From Williamsia sp. (GTDB lineage: Bacteria; Actinomycetota; Actinomycetes; Mycobacteriales; Mycobacteriaceae): a stretch of DNA of 64,000 nt. The notes under the pieces are model-generated. The model saw nothing but the letters and a program-made list of their open reading frames with translations, was not told the origin of the DNA and did not search any database. Below, piece after piece: positions 18,213 through 26,618 of the stretch; the first letter of the stretch is position 1, and each line of letters begins with the position of its first letter. Position numbers and translations under genes: made by a program. Location: positions 1-64,000 of the forward strand of contig NZ_JAEMTF010000008.1 of assembly GCF_016462415.1 (NCBI RefSeq), read 5' to 3'.

Positions 18213-19001
18213 ATGAATCACCACTTTCCGGACAGCGCGGTCGTGAGGCAAGCGGTATCACTGGCGTCGCGCGCTCCCTCGGCACGCAATTCGCAACCCT
18301 GGGCCTGGAGGGTCGGCGCGCAGTCAATCGACCTCTTTCTGGACGACATCGGCCAACCCTTGAGGTCCAGCGGTGATCACCGAGATGCCGTCATCAGCTG
18401 CGGGATCGCTCTGCACCACATGCGGGTCGCGCTGTCGGCGTTTGATTGGAGGTCGGTGGTCACGCGGCTTCCGGATCCGGTGAACCCCTGTCACCTTGCG
18501 CATATCGAGGTCGAACCGCGACCGGGAACGGCGCGGGATGTGGCATTGGCGTCGGCCATTCCACGACGGAGGACGGACCGGCGCAGGTTCGCGACGTGGG
18601 CCGTACCTCAGGACTACCTGGATCTGATCGAACTCCGTTGTGCGGACGGGGGTGCCGTGCTGCGGATCGCATCGAGTCCGGACGCCGACGGTGCGAGACT
18701 TGTCGTCGAGGTGCAGGACGGCGATGCGTCTGCGCTACGGGCGGGAGAGGCCACCGGCGTTGTCCTCCTGGAGGCGACGGTGTTGGGGTTGGCGAGTTGT
18801 CGTCTCACCGAGTCGCCCCATGCGCCAGCTGCCCGTGATCTGCCCCGCCTGCGTCTTCTCGTACCGCGGCCCGTGTCGCAAGTGATGGTGAAGGTCGGTT
18901 GGCCGGAAGCGAATGCGGACCCACTCCCTGCGACGCCGCGGCGCGGGGTGGACTTGACGACCGTGTTCGACCCGGCCGCCTTGACTGTGGCTGCCGGGTG
19001 A
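18213..19001 (+). CDS. Acg-like nitroreductase-fold protein, internally shortened
   Basis: A 262-residue member of the Acg family (actinobacterial FMN-dependent nitroreductase fold; M. tuberculosis Rv2032, Rv3127 and Rv3131 are DosR-regulon members). The N-terminal ASRAPSARNSQPW motif and the late LRAGEATGVVLLEAT helix are conserved. Against its two paralogues at 19484 and 20494 (337 and 333 residues) it lacks about 75 residues before that helix, including the region holding AELTWW and DGIP. Start ATG 18213 has GAGGAA six bases upstream. It may be a compact active variant or a decaying copy. It ends one base before the stress gene on the other strand. Confidence 0.8.
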   Translation: MNHHFPDSAVVRQAVSLASRAPSARNSQPWAWRVGAQSIDLFLDDIGQPLRSSGDHRDAVISCGIALHHMRVALSAFDWRSVVTRLPDPVNPCHLAHIEVEPRPGTARDVALASAIPRRRTDRRRFATWAVPQDYLDLIELRCADGGAVLRIASSPDADGARLVVEVQDGDASALRAGEATGVVLLEATVLGLASCRLTESPHAPAARDLPRLRLLVPRPVSQVMVKVGWPEANADPLPATPRRGVDLTTVFDPAALTVAAG

Positions 19002-19487
19002 CTAATCGCGAGTCAGGAGACTGCGAGCGTTGTCCGCGGTGGCCGGTGTACACACGAGGTCATAGTGTCCCGCGACGAGCTGCATGGTCGAGGTGAAGTC
19101 ACGCATCCCATGGATGGCGGCGTACGGTAGCGCGAACATCGTCACGCCGAAGGCGACTCCCATAACGACTCCCACGACGAGTGGCCACAGCAGCTCGCCG
19201 GTGAAGAATCCCAGCATCATGCCGATGAAGATGCCCAGCCATCCACCGACCACGACTCCGCCGGTGATCACCTTGGTCCACGTGAGCCGTCCGGTGACGC
19301 GTTCGACTTGCACCAGGTCGACTCCGACGATGCTGACATTGGCAACTGGGAAGTCATCGGCGGTGAGTAGTTCGACGGCAGCTTGTGCGTCGGCATAGGT
19401 GAGGTACGAGCCGATCTGGGTGCCGGTCGGTGGCAACGGTGTCGACATTGGGGTCGGTCGGTGTGAACCATGGAGAATGTTCGTCAT
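19002..19487 (-). CDS. general stress protein 17M-like membrane protein
   Basis: A 161-residue protein. After about 25 residues comes the domain typical of general stress protein 17M/YflT proteins (IGSYLTYADAQAAVELLTADDFPVANVSIVG), then two glycine-rich membrane helices (about residues 72-95 and 98-122). AAAGGATC lies seven bases before the ATG at 19487, which overlaps the stop of the upstream nitroreductase (ATGA). It is the last gene of a three-gene unit with two Acg-like proteins, all behind paired DosR-like boxes. Biochemical function is unknown for the family. Confidence 0.75.
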   Translation of the reverse strand: MTNILHGSHRPTPMSTPLPPTGTQIGSYLTYADAQAAVELLTADDFPVANVSIVGVDLVQVERVTGRLTWTKVITGGVVVGGWLGIFIGMMLGFFTGELLWPLVVGVVMGVAFGVTMFALPYAAIHGMRDFTSTMQLVAGHYDLVCTPATADNARSLLTRD

Positions 19488-20497
19488 TGCGTGATCCTTT
19501 GGTCGGAAGTGGTCCTCGAGACGACTGTGACGACATCGTCGACGGCCCTTCGCGGTGTCTGCTGGTGTGTGGCACGGTCCGACGACGTTCCGATACGGAC
19601 AAGTACCTGAGGTATTGCGCTGGTAGCGGTGAGAACGCCGATCATCGCGCGACTCTCCGGGATCTCGGTCACGTGAGAGACCGTGCACGTGGCATAGCCT
19701 GCACCGGTGGCTTCGATGAGTACTGTCGCCAGCGCCTGACCACAGGTCAAGAGGTCTCTCAAGTTGTGGCTGATCGTCGACAGCACCACCACTTCTGCCG
19801 CATCGTGTGCGACGGTTGCGTGCCGCTGCGAGCGACGGACGGGTGGGAATTGGCGCGCGAGACCGACTCTCTCGTATTCCGCTGCGGTGATCAGAGCACT
19901 GTCGGGGATCCCGTCGGTCGCTGACTCGCCGCGGTGCGACCACCAGGTGAGCTCTGCCTGATACGGCGAGTCGTAGGCGCGCTCCGACTCGACGAACACC
20001 GATGCCTGTTCGAGCAAGCTCCTGCTTGTCTCATCGAGGACATCGAGAACGGCCTCCGAATCGGCCAGGTCCGCGGTGAGAGCACGGCAGAAGTTGACCC
20101 AGTTGGTGGGCGGTGTCATCGGTAGGCGGTCCGTCCGCCGCTCTGCGATCGCCTTCAGTCGTCGAACCTGTGCTGCGGTGGTCGCCGGCGAGGGGCGAAA
20201 CATGATCTCGGCCACGTGGCCGCTGTGGTTGGGATCCGGCAGGAGTGTTGTGTCGCAGTACCAGCCGAGCCCCTCCATGACCACCCGTAGGTGCCCCAGG
20301 ACGACTCCGACACTCAGGAGCATCTCGCGGCCGGTGGGATCCGTTGATCGCAGCGGATTCCGCCGGGAGTAGAGGTGCAAGGTCGAATCGGCGATCTCCC
20401 ACCTCCAGGGCTGGCTGTTGTATATCGAGGGAGCTCTACAAGCCAGCTGCACTGCGTCTTTGATCTGATCCTGATCAGGCCTGCGGTAGGGCATCAT
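19484..20497 (-). CDS. Acg-like nitroreductase-fold protein
   Basis: A 337-residue Acg-family protein. ACRAPSIYNSQPWRW marks the FMN-binding start, followed by RRNPLRSTDPTGRE, RRTDRLPM and SPYQAELTWWSHRG, then the GQALATVLIEATGAGYATC helix and a final PQVLVRIG strand. These proteins bind FMN but lack proven nitro-reducing activity in mycobacteria, and are linked to dormancy. It is the middle gene of an operon, overlapping the neighbours on both sides by four bases. Confidence 0.87.
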   Translation of the reverse strand: MMPYRRPDQDQIKDAVQLACRAPSIYNSQPWRWEIADSTLHLYSRRNPLRSTDPTGREMLLSVGVVLGHLRVVMEGLGWYCDTTLLPDPNHSGHVAEIMFRPSPATTAAQVRRLKAIAERRTDRLPMTPPTNWVNFCRALTADLADSEAVLDVLDETSRSLLEQASVFVESERAYDSPYQAELTWWSHRGESATDGIPDSALITAAEYERVGLARQFPPVRRSQRHATVAHDAAEVVVLSTISHNLRDLLTCGQALATVLIEATGAGYATCTVSHVTEIPESRAMIGVLTATSAIPQVLVRIGTSSDRATHQQTPRRAVDDVVTVVSRTTSDQRITQ

Positions 20498-21495
20498 CGT
20501 CGATCACCCTGGGGAACGCTGGTGGTGTCCATGACGTCCTGGAGCGTTCGGCGTGGTGAACTCGTTGTCAGCGGACTGGACTCAGCCGCACCGATTCGAA
20601 CGAGTACCTGCGGAACCGCGTCGACACGTGCGGTGGGCGGCAACGATTGGCGGAGCAGCTCTCGGCTCTCGGCGTCCTGAAAGACGTGGCTCACCGTGCA
20701 CGTGGCAAACCCCGATGCCGTCGCCCGGAGCAGAACCGAGGACAGTGCTTCCCCGGCATGCAGCCACGATCGGGGCGAGTCCTCGGCGGCGTACAGCAGG
20801 AGCCAGTCGGCCGCGTCGGCGAGGGGGCCCGACGGCTTCAATGACCCGATGGGAAAGTTCCGGCCGACAACGGCAGATGCGGTGGCGGCATCACCGAGCA
20901 GCGTTCTCGGGATACCGTCTGAAGCACGATCGTGCCCCGCCCACCAGTGGATTTCGTGATGGTTCACCGAGTCATATCTGTGTACCGCGGCCGTCATCAG
21001 AGACGCAGACGCCACCGCATCCCGGGACCCGTCGGTCAACACGGTCCCTGCGATGCCGAGTGCATCGATCCCGAGGAGAATCAACGGAACGAACGCTTCG
21101 AGATCTGCCGGCTTGAAAGGACGGCGGTCGCTCCGTCGCTCCGCGATCGCCGCCAACAAGGCTTCGTCATCGGAGTCCACCCGGTGCCCACGCTGGACGG
21201 TGACGATGGCCAGTGGCGCGGGAGTGCCGTCCATCGGAAACCGCTCGATTCGTCCGAGTATCCCGGCGCCCCGCAGAGCGACGTCCAGGTGGTTCAATGC
21301 GGCCCCGCAGCTCATCACGAGCTGGCGCCCCTGCGGATCGGACTCCATGAGGCGGGTCGCGTCCGGGAGGAGACTGATCTCCCCGTTGTCGTACTGCCAC
21401 CTCCATGGCTGGGAGTTGTGGATCGAAGGTGCGCGACAGGCCGTTTCGATACAACGCAGGATCGTCCCTCGATCGATGGACTCGCGTGTGTGCAT
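20494..21495 (-). CDS. Acg-like nitroreductase-fold protein, lead copy
   Basis: A 333-residue Acg-family protein with ACRAPSIHNSQPWRW near the N-terminus, ERRSDRRPF, NHHEIHWWAGHDRASDGIP and WLHAGEALSSVLLRATASGFATC, then PQVLVRIG. I start at ATG 21495 (MHTRES) because the extra 30 residues of a longer frame do not resemble the family. It leads the operon acg-acg-gsp17M and faces the second BON gene across a region with two DosR-like boxes. Confidence 0.87.
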   Translation of the reverse strand: MHTRESIDRGTILRCIETACRAPSIHNSQPWRWQYDNGEISLLPDATRLMESDPQGRQLVMSCGAALNHLDVALRGAGILGRIERFPMDGTPAPLAIVTVQRGHRVDSDDEALLAAIAERRSDRRPFKPADLEAFVPLILLGIDALGIAGTVLTDGSRDAVASASLMTAAVHRYDSVNHHEIHWWAGHDRASDGIPRTLLGDAATASAVVGRNFPIGSLKPSGPLADAADWLLLYAAEDSPRSWLHAGEALSSVLLRATASGFATCTVSHVFQDAESRELLRQSLPPTARVDAVPQVLVRIGAAESSPLTTSSPRRTLQDVMDTTSVPQGDRR

Positions 21496-21579
21496 CGCGT
21501 CTCTACTCTCGTCGGGCCGGCACTTACGACGGTAGGTGTAGTGGGCGGTTCGTTCGCGAGTACTGCGCCACCAATAGGA

Positions 21580-21593
21580 GGGCATTCGGTCCC
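21580..21593 (-). promoter_or_regulatory. DosR-like box, Acg/BON divergent region (1 of 2)
   Basis: The minus strand reads GGGACCGAATGCCC, a full match to GGGAC-N4-NGCCC. It ends 85 bases before the lead nitroreductase start and points towards it. Confidence 0.65.
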
Positions 21594-21617
21594 TGTCGCG
21601 ACGGACACCTGCGCTCG

Positions 21618-21631
21618 GGGACCTATGGCAC
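21618..21631 (+). promoter_or_regulatory. DosR-like box, Acg/BON divergent region (2 of 2)
   Basis: GGGACCTATGGCAC, a full match to GGGAC-N4-NGCAC, pointing towards the BON gene whose ATG is 74 bases downstream. The pair of outward-facing boxes is 38 bases apart start to start. Confidence 0.65.
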
Positions 21632-21704
21632 TAGGCAATGGCGGGTGTCGTGATCGAACATTTATCAGACCAGCGAGCGCAGGTGGCAGATGGAGGGCAG
21701 CACG

Positions 21705-22379
21705 ATGACAGAACCGGAAAAGGTGTGGAGTGACAGCGACATCCAGACGGCGGTGCGGGACGCGATCGCGTGGACACCCGAGGTGGACGCTGCGGCGATC
21801 GGAGTTTCGGTCAAGGGTGGAATCGTCACACTGAGTGGCGAAGTCGCCGACTACAAGACCAAGCTGGCCGCGCGGGAAGCTGTCGTCGGCATCCACCAGG
21901 TCGGCGCGATGGTGGACGACGTGGTGGTCCACCCGGCCTGGAGCTCGATCGTGACCGAGCCCGACATCGCCCGGGTTGTCCGGAGTGCGCTGGCGCGAAC
22001 TGCACTGGTGCCCGACTCCGTCAAGGCTGAGATCAGCAGACACGACGTCACCCTGACCGGTTTCGTGGAGTCGTACCCCGAGCGCCGTGCTGCGGAACAG
22101 GCCGTCCAGCACCTGGCGGGCGTCAACTTCGTGGACAACCGAATCGTTCTCGCGCCGCACGCGTCGGCGTCCGAGACCACCCGACGTATCCACGAGGCGT
22201 TCGCGCGCAGCGCAAAGACCGATGCCGACGGAATCATCGTGGCCGTGTCAGACGACACGGTCACCCTCACGGGAACCGTACGGACGCCGGCACAGCGGGG
22301 CGAGGCCGAGCGTGTCGCTCGCACATCGCCACACGTGGGCAAGGTCGTGGTGGACCTCTCTGTGCAGGCGGATACCTGA
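21705..22379 (+). CDS. triple BON-domain protein (OsmY-like), copy 2
   Basis: A 224-residue protein of three BON repeats, each with the IVTLSG/DVTLTG/TVTLTG centre. It matches the protein at 1438-2112 in length and order and shares segments such as TWTPEVDA/AWTPEVDA and HDVTLTG, so the two are paralogues. GGAGGG lies seven bases before the ATG at 21705; an in-frame ATG at 21690 overlaps that ribosome binding site and is less likely. A DosR-like box 74 bases upstream suggests hypoxic induction. No signal peptide is seen. Confidence 0.87.
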   Translation: MTEPEKVWSDSDIQTAVRDAIAWTPEVDAAAIGVSVKGGIVTLSGEVADYKTKLAAREAVVGIHQVGAMVDDVVVHPAWSSIVTEPDIARVVRSALARTALVPDSVKAEISRHDVTLTGFVESYPERRAAEQAVQHLAGVNFVDNRIVLAPHASASETTRRIHEAFARSAKTDADGIIVAVSDDTVTLTGTVRTPAQRGEAERVARTSPHVGKVVVDLSVQADT

Positions 22380-22436
22380 CAGCGCAACGACTGACAGTCT
22401 TGATCCGTGTGCTCCTGGCTCCGGAAACGACCCTCC

Positions 22437-24107
22437 TCAGGCTATGGGGACGGTCCACACGATCTCGGTGCCGCCCCCGGGCAGCGGCGACCTCACCACG
22501 AGTTCGCCGCCGCATTCGCGTGCGCGAGAGCCCAGGTTGCCGAGGCCACTGTGGGAAACCCCGTCAGGAATTCCAGATCCGTTGTCGGACACCGTCACCG
22601 TGAGTTCGTTGGCGACGGTGACGGCGACCACGCCCCTGGTGCCCCCAGAATGACGAACCGCGTTACTGACGGCTTCACGCACAACCGCGATGACGTGCTC
22701 GGCGACCGTCGCATCGACGACGGCGAGCGGACCTGACAGCCGGACCGAGAAGTGGATGGGCTGACCGTCACTGAGTTCGTCGATCACGGAGTGCAGGCTC
22801 TCGCGTAGGCGATTCGTCGCCGCCTGAGATCCGTGTAGATCGAAGATCGCTGACCGAATGTCCTGGATGACGTCCTGCAAGTCGTCAATCGTCGAGGTGA
22901 GTCGCCGCTTCACATCAGGGGTTTGCGTTCGTTGGGCGGTGCTCTGTAGCGACAGGCCCGCAGCGAAGATGCGTTGGATGACGTGGTCGTGCAGATCACG
23001 GGCGATGCGGTCCCTCTCGGCGAGGATGTCCAGGTCGCGCAATCGCGTGGCGGCGTCGGCCATCGACATGGCGAGCGCGGCCTGGTCCGCGAAGCTGGAC
23101 AGCAAGCCGACCGTCTCCTCGGTGTACGCCGATCCGCCCTCCTTGCGCAGGCCCACCAACACACCGCGAACGTCGTCTCCGACGCACATCGGCGCGACGA
23201 CCGCAGGTCCGAACCTCGTCGCCAGGTTGGCGGTTGCGTCAAAGGCGAGAGCCCGTTCGCGACTCGAGGTCCGCGAGCGGAAAGCTGCGCCCGTGGTCGA
23301 ACCATCGATGGGGATGACCTGGCCGTCGGCCTCGTGGGCTCTGTGGCCGGATGCCACGCGAACCACAAGGTTCGATGCTTCGGTGAGTGCATCGCCATCC
23401 GGCAGGGCGACGAAAGTCATGTCGGACCCGGTGAGCGAACGGGCCCTGCGAGCGACCATCGCGAGGGCATCGGCGGTGTCGGTGCCGGACAACAGTTCCG
23501 TGGCCACATCGCGGTTCGCCTCGATCCAGGCGAGCCGCGACTGCGCCTGCTCGAACAGTTTTGCGTTCTCGATCGCGATGCCCGCAGCCGCAGCGAGCGC
23601 ATGGATGATCGTCTCGTCTTCTTCGGTGAACGGGTACCCGCCGCGCTTCTCGGTCAGATAAATGGTGCCGTAGGTGGTTCCACGAACAGATATCGGCGCC
23701 CCGAGGAAGGTCGTCATCGGTGGGTGTCCGGCTGGAAATCCAATGGAGGAGGGATCTTTGGAAATGTCGTCGAGCCGCAGGGGTCCGCTGTGCGCCTCGT
23801 TGTGGAAAAGTCCGAGGACCCCAAGGCCCGTGGGGGGATAGCCGATCTCGCCAACAGTCGCGACATCCATGCCACGATGAATGAAGCGCACAAAGTTATG
23901 GGATTCCCCGTCTACACCGAGCGCACCGTACTGGGCGTCGACCAGCGACATCGCTGACGAAACGATGGATCCGAGCGTGTCGTTGACGTTGAGCCCGGCG
24001 GCAACCACCGTGATGGCTTCGAGAAGACCCTCGATCTGCGTTCGGGTTTCATGAGGTGGCCGGATGGGTTCTCGTGCGATTGACTTGGGATACTCAACTG
24101 GTGGCAT
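22437..24107 (-). CDS. dosS: DosS/DevS-type oxygen-sensing histidine kinase
   Basis: A 556-residue sensor kinase: two GAF domains (about residues 25-185 and 200-350), a HisKA_3 dimerisation domain with the phospho-accepting His in RDRIARDLHDHVIQRIF (H373), and an HATPase domain with N box EAVSNAVRHSGG and DNGSGIPDG. In the first GAF, GHPPMTTFLGAP places His128 where M. tuberculosis DosS has haem ligand His149, and Tyr150 where it has Tyr171; haem binding and O2/NO/CO sensing are therefore likely. It would phosphorylate the DosR-type regulator encoded 236 bases upstream on the same strand. Confidence 0.92.
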   Translation of the reverse strand: MPPVEYPKSIAREPIRPPHETRTQIEGLLEAITVVAAGLNVNDTLGSIVSSAMSLVDAQYGALGVDGESHNFVRFIHRGMDVATVGEIGYPPTGLGVLGLFHNEAHSGPLRLDDISKDPSSIGFPAGHPPMTTFLGAPISVRGTTYGTIYLTEKRGGYPFTEEDETIIHALAAAAGIAIENAKLFEQAQSRLAWIEANRDVATELLSGTDTADALAMVARRARSLTGSDMTFVALPDGDALTEASNLVVRVASGHRAHEADGQVIPIDGSTTGAAFRSRTSSRERALAFDATANLATRFGPAVVAPMCVGDDVRGVLVGLRKEGGSAYTEETVGLLSSFADQAALAMSMADAATRLRDLDILAERDRIARDLHDHVIQRIFAAGLSLQSTAQRTQTPDVKRRLTSTIDDLQDVIQDIRSAIFDLHGSQAATNRLRESLHSVIDELSDGQPIHFSVRLSGPLAVVDATVAEHVIAVVREAVSNAVRHSGGTRGVVAVTVANELTVTVSDNGSGIPDGVSHSGLGNLGSRARECGGELVVRSPLPGGGTEIVWTVPIA

Positions 24108-24343
24108 GGTCGTGTTCCACTCGAGAAGGTCGGCGGACGATGCTCTGAGATGTCGTCCGTCGAGGGCAGGGCCGGCGCTCCGCAGGCGTGACCCGCGGCG
24201 CGACTTTCATCGGGGCGGCGGACGGTTCTCCGCGTCGGCCCGACCCGGCAATGGGCGGAGCCGACGATCCCAGACCGGCTGTATGCTCAGCATCCCCACC
24301 TGACACCCAAATATCGGTTCTGTCAAACCCATTCGAAATCGGC

Positions 24344-25009
24344 TCAGTAACGGCTCTGGTCCACCTCAGGTGCAACGCTTGTCTCGAGTTTGGAGGCGAA
24401 TACCGCTGCCTGGGTGCGTCTTTGCATCCCCAGTTTGGTGAGGAGTCGGGACACATAGTTCTTGATCGTCTTCTCGGCGAGGAACATGCGGGCGGCAATC
24501 TGCCGGTTGGTCAACCCCTCGCCCAGCAACGCGAGCAAGGTCTGCTCCTGCGGTGTGAGTGAGTCCAACGGACCAGTCGCGGCACTCGCCTCCGTACGCA
24601 GTCGCTCCATGAGCACGGCCGCAGCGCGATTGTCCAACAGGGAGCGGCCCGCCGCGACATCCCGAATCGCCTGTGTGAGAGCCATTCCGGTAATATCCTT
24701 GACCACATAACCACTGGCCCCCGCGAGGATGGCGTCGAGCATTGCTTGATCCTCGGTGAATGATGTCAACATCATGCATCGGAGCGTCGGCAGCCGAGCG
24801 AGTAGATCCCGACACAGCTCGATGCCATTTCCATCGGGTAATCGGACGTCGAGAACCGCGATGTCCGGGAGTAAAGCGGGTATACGTGCCAAGGCCTGCG
24901 CCACGGTGCCGGCCTCGCCCACCACCGTCAGCTCAGGGTCGGACTCGATGAGTTCGATCAGGCCGCGGCGGACGATTTCGTGGTCGTCCACCAAGAAGAT
25001 GGTCGTCAC
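24344..25009 (-). CDS. dosR: DosR/DevR-type response regulator
   Basis: A 221-residue NarL/LuxR-type regulator. The receiver has DDH (8-10), the phospho-acceptor D54 in [20 protein letters not shown] and Lys near 104 (GYVVKD); the C-terminal helix-turn-helix is [40 protein letters not shown]. Whole segments equal M. tuberculosis DosR apart from a few residues, including the recognition helix, so the DNA site should be near-identical; boxes of that form are found across this region. Start is GTG 25009 with GGAG seven bases upstream. It faces a universal stress gene. Confidence 0.95.
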   Translation of the reverse strand: MTTIFLVDDHEIVRRGLIELIESDPELTVVGEAGTVAQALARIPALLPDIAVLDVRLPDGNGIELCRDLLARLPTLRCMMLTSFTEDQAMLDAILAGASGYVVKDITGMALTQAIRDVAAGRSLLDNRAAAVLMERLRTEASAATGPLDSLTPQEQTLLALLGEGLTNRQIAARMFLAEKTIKNYVSRLLTKLGMQRRTQAAVFASKLETSVAPEVDQSRY

Positions 25010-25025
25010 TGTGCGCTCCGATCAA

Positions 25026-25040
25026 TAGGCCCAGAGCCTA
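25026..25040. promoter_or_regulatory. inverted repeat in front of dosR
   Basis: TAGGC and GCCTA flank a five-base centre, 17 bases before the dosR GTG. It does not match the DosR-like box well. It may be an operator or a leader hairpin. Confidence 0.25.
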
Positions 25041-25103
25041 CGCGCCCGCGAGCCGCAGCGTAGAGGTTCGCCGTGGTCGCTCGCTGGAGTTGCGTCTCGA
25101 TTG

Positions 25104-25117
25104 GTGACCTCTGGCCC
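25104..25117 (+). promoter_or_regulatory. DosR-like box between dosR and the universal stress gene
   Basis: GTGACCTCTGGCCC matches the pattern with one change in the left half. It lies 35 bases before the stress gene ATG and about 95 bases from dosR on the other strand, so it could serve both and make dosR autoregulated. Confidence 0.55.
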
Positions 25118-25152
25118 TAGAGAAACATGTACGCCTCATTCGAGGATGAATC

Positions 25153-26037
25153 ATGGATTACAAACAACGGCCGGTGTTGGTGGGAGTCGACGGGTCGAAA
25201 ACGTCGCTGGCGGCAGTGCGGTGGGCTGCACGTGAGGCAATCATCAGATCGACCCCGCTCCGCATCGTGATGTCGCTCGAGGAGATCACCCCGTCGCTCG
25301 GCTATTACGCGGTTCCGCAGAGCTACTTCGACGAGATGAAGGTGACGGGAGACGCGACGTTGACCGAAGCCGCAAGGATTGCGTCTGCCATCGCTGTGGA
25401 GTCCGGTGCAGAACTGGATGTTCATACCGATTTGCTGACCGGGCCGGCGCGACCGGCGCTCATCGAGTTGTCGGCGTCGATGCAGATGCTCGTGCTGGGG
25501 ACCAGGGGATACGACGTTGCGGCGTTTCGATCCCTCGGTTCGGTCACTTCAGCCGTCGCCGCCCACGCCCGGTGCCCGGTCACAGTGGTGCACCAGGAGC
25601 CCGAGGACTACAAGCCAGCACGGTTCGGACGAGTGGTCGTGGGTGTCGATGGGTCCGAGCAGAGCGACGCCGCGCTCGACCTCGCGTTCGAAGAGGCAGC
25701 ACTCCGCGGCGCGAATCTGGAGGTTGCACATGGGTACTACGACCTGACACCGATGATTGGCGCGGGGATGGGCGTGACGTACGACGCGATCAAGGAGACG
25801 CAGGAGGTCGCGCTGTCGGAACGACTGATGACCTGGCGTGATCGCTACCCGGACCTGCCCGTGACAGAACGTGTGGTTGCTGCGAATCCAGTTCCTGTGT
25901 TGGCCAACTCGGCCGACGAGGCGGACCTGGTGGTTGTCGGCAGTCGCGGCCGCGGCGGTTTCACGGGGATGTTGTTGGGGTCGACCAGTCGGGCGTTGAT
26001 GCACTCCGTGACCTGTCCGCTGACGATCGTGCACTAG
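25153..26037 (+). CDS. tandem universal stress protein (UspA family)
   Basis: A 294-residue protein of two Usp domains. The first starts RPVLVGVDGSKTSLAAVRWA, the second RVVVGVDGSEQSDAALDLA (near residue 160); the ATP-binding GxRGxGGFxGxxLGSxS motif is intact at the end of domain two (VGSRGRGGFTGMLLGSTS) and degenerate in domain one (LGTRGYDVAAFRSLGSVT). Double Usp proteins are the typical form in mycobacterial DosR regulons. GAGGA precedes the ATG. It is divergent from dosR, unlike M. tuberculosis, where the Usp gene Rv3134c leads the dosR operon. Confidence 0.92.
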   Translation: MDYKQRPVLVGVDGSKTSLAAVRWAAREAIIRSTPLRIVMSLEEITPSLGYYAVPQSYFDEMKVTGDATLTEAARIASAIAVESGAELDVHTDLLTGPARPALIELSASMQMLVLGTRGYDVAAFRSLGSVTSAVAAHARCPVTVVHQEPEDYKPARFGRVVVGVDGSEQSDAALDLAFEEAALRGANLEVAHGYYDLTPMIGAGMGVTYDAIKETQEVALSERLMTWRDRYPDLPVTERVVAANPVPVLANSADEADLVVVGSRGRGGFTGMLLGSTSRALMHSVTCPLTIVH

Positions 26038-26128
26038 GCGTGGGCGGACATCCGCCGGGAGCTGAGATCTCATCGCCCAGCCGCCCTCGGTGGCTCGGCA
26101 AACGGGAACACGCGTTCCGCGAGCAGTC

Positions 26129-26587
26129 ATGAACAAGTGGCACCTGCATCCTGGTGTGCGGACCGGTGATCGGCTGACGTTCGGTGAGCGGTCGGCAGAC
26201 CTGATGCGCAACGGGATGGGCTCCTGGCCATTCGTGGCAGCCTTCCTGCTGCTGATGGCCGGCTGGGCTGCTGTCAACGGTTCGGACGGATTCGACCCCT
26301 ACCCGTTCATACTCCTGAATCTTTTCCTGTCGATGATCGCCGGTCTGCAGGGGGCCATCCTGCTGATCTCGGCGAAACGCGAGGACTCGGTCAACAGCGA
26401 GGTCGCGGTGCACACGCTGACGAACACCGATCAACTCCGCCGGCTGATCGAGGCCAACACTGCACTCACGGAGACCGTCGCGATGCTTGCGTCGGAGATA
26501 CATGACCACGTCTGCGCGGACGAGGACACGATGCACGCGCATGGTGAATCGCTTCCGGGACCTGCTGGCGACCCCCGCTCGCGCTGA
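26129..26587 (+). CDS. DUF1003 membrane protein
   Basis: A 152-residue protein with the DUF1003 core: FGERSADLMRNGMGSWPFVAAFLLLMAGWAAVN, then FDPYPFILLNLFLSMIAGLQGAILLISAKRE, giving two membrane helices (about residues 30-49 and 58-83), followed by a coiled acidic tail. The family's usual QNRQ-like segment after helix two is replaced. Function is unknown. Start is ATG 26129 or an upstream GTG at 26090; neither has a strong ribosome binding site. A small inverted repeat (GGCGGA-CA-TCCGCC, 26043-26056) separates it from the universal stress gene, with which it may still be co-transcribed. Confidence 0.7.
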   Translation: MNKWHLHPGVRTGDRLTFGERSADLMRNGMGSWPFVAAFLLLMAGWAAVNGSDGFDPYPFILLNLFLSMIAGLQGAILLISAKREDSVNSEVAVHTLTNTDQLRRLIEANTALTETVAMLASEIHDHVCADEDTMHAHGESLPGPAGDPRSR

Positions 26588-26596
26588 CCGGAAGTC

Positions 26597-26610
26597 GTGC
26601 CGCATGTCCC
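26597..26610 (-). promoter_or_regulatory. DosR-like box upstream of the DUF5313 fusion gene (1 of 2)
   Basis: The minus strand reads GGGACATGCGGCAC, a full match to GGGAC-N4-NGCAC. It starts ten bases after the DUF1003 stop. Confidence 0.58.
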
Positions 26611-26618
26611 ACGTCGAT

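Noticed and set aside
24205..24218. Possible DosR-like box before dosS
   Set aside because: GCGACTTTCATCGG matches only about 9 of 14 bases, and the right half is wrong.
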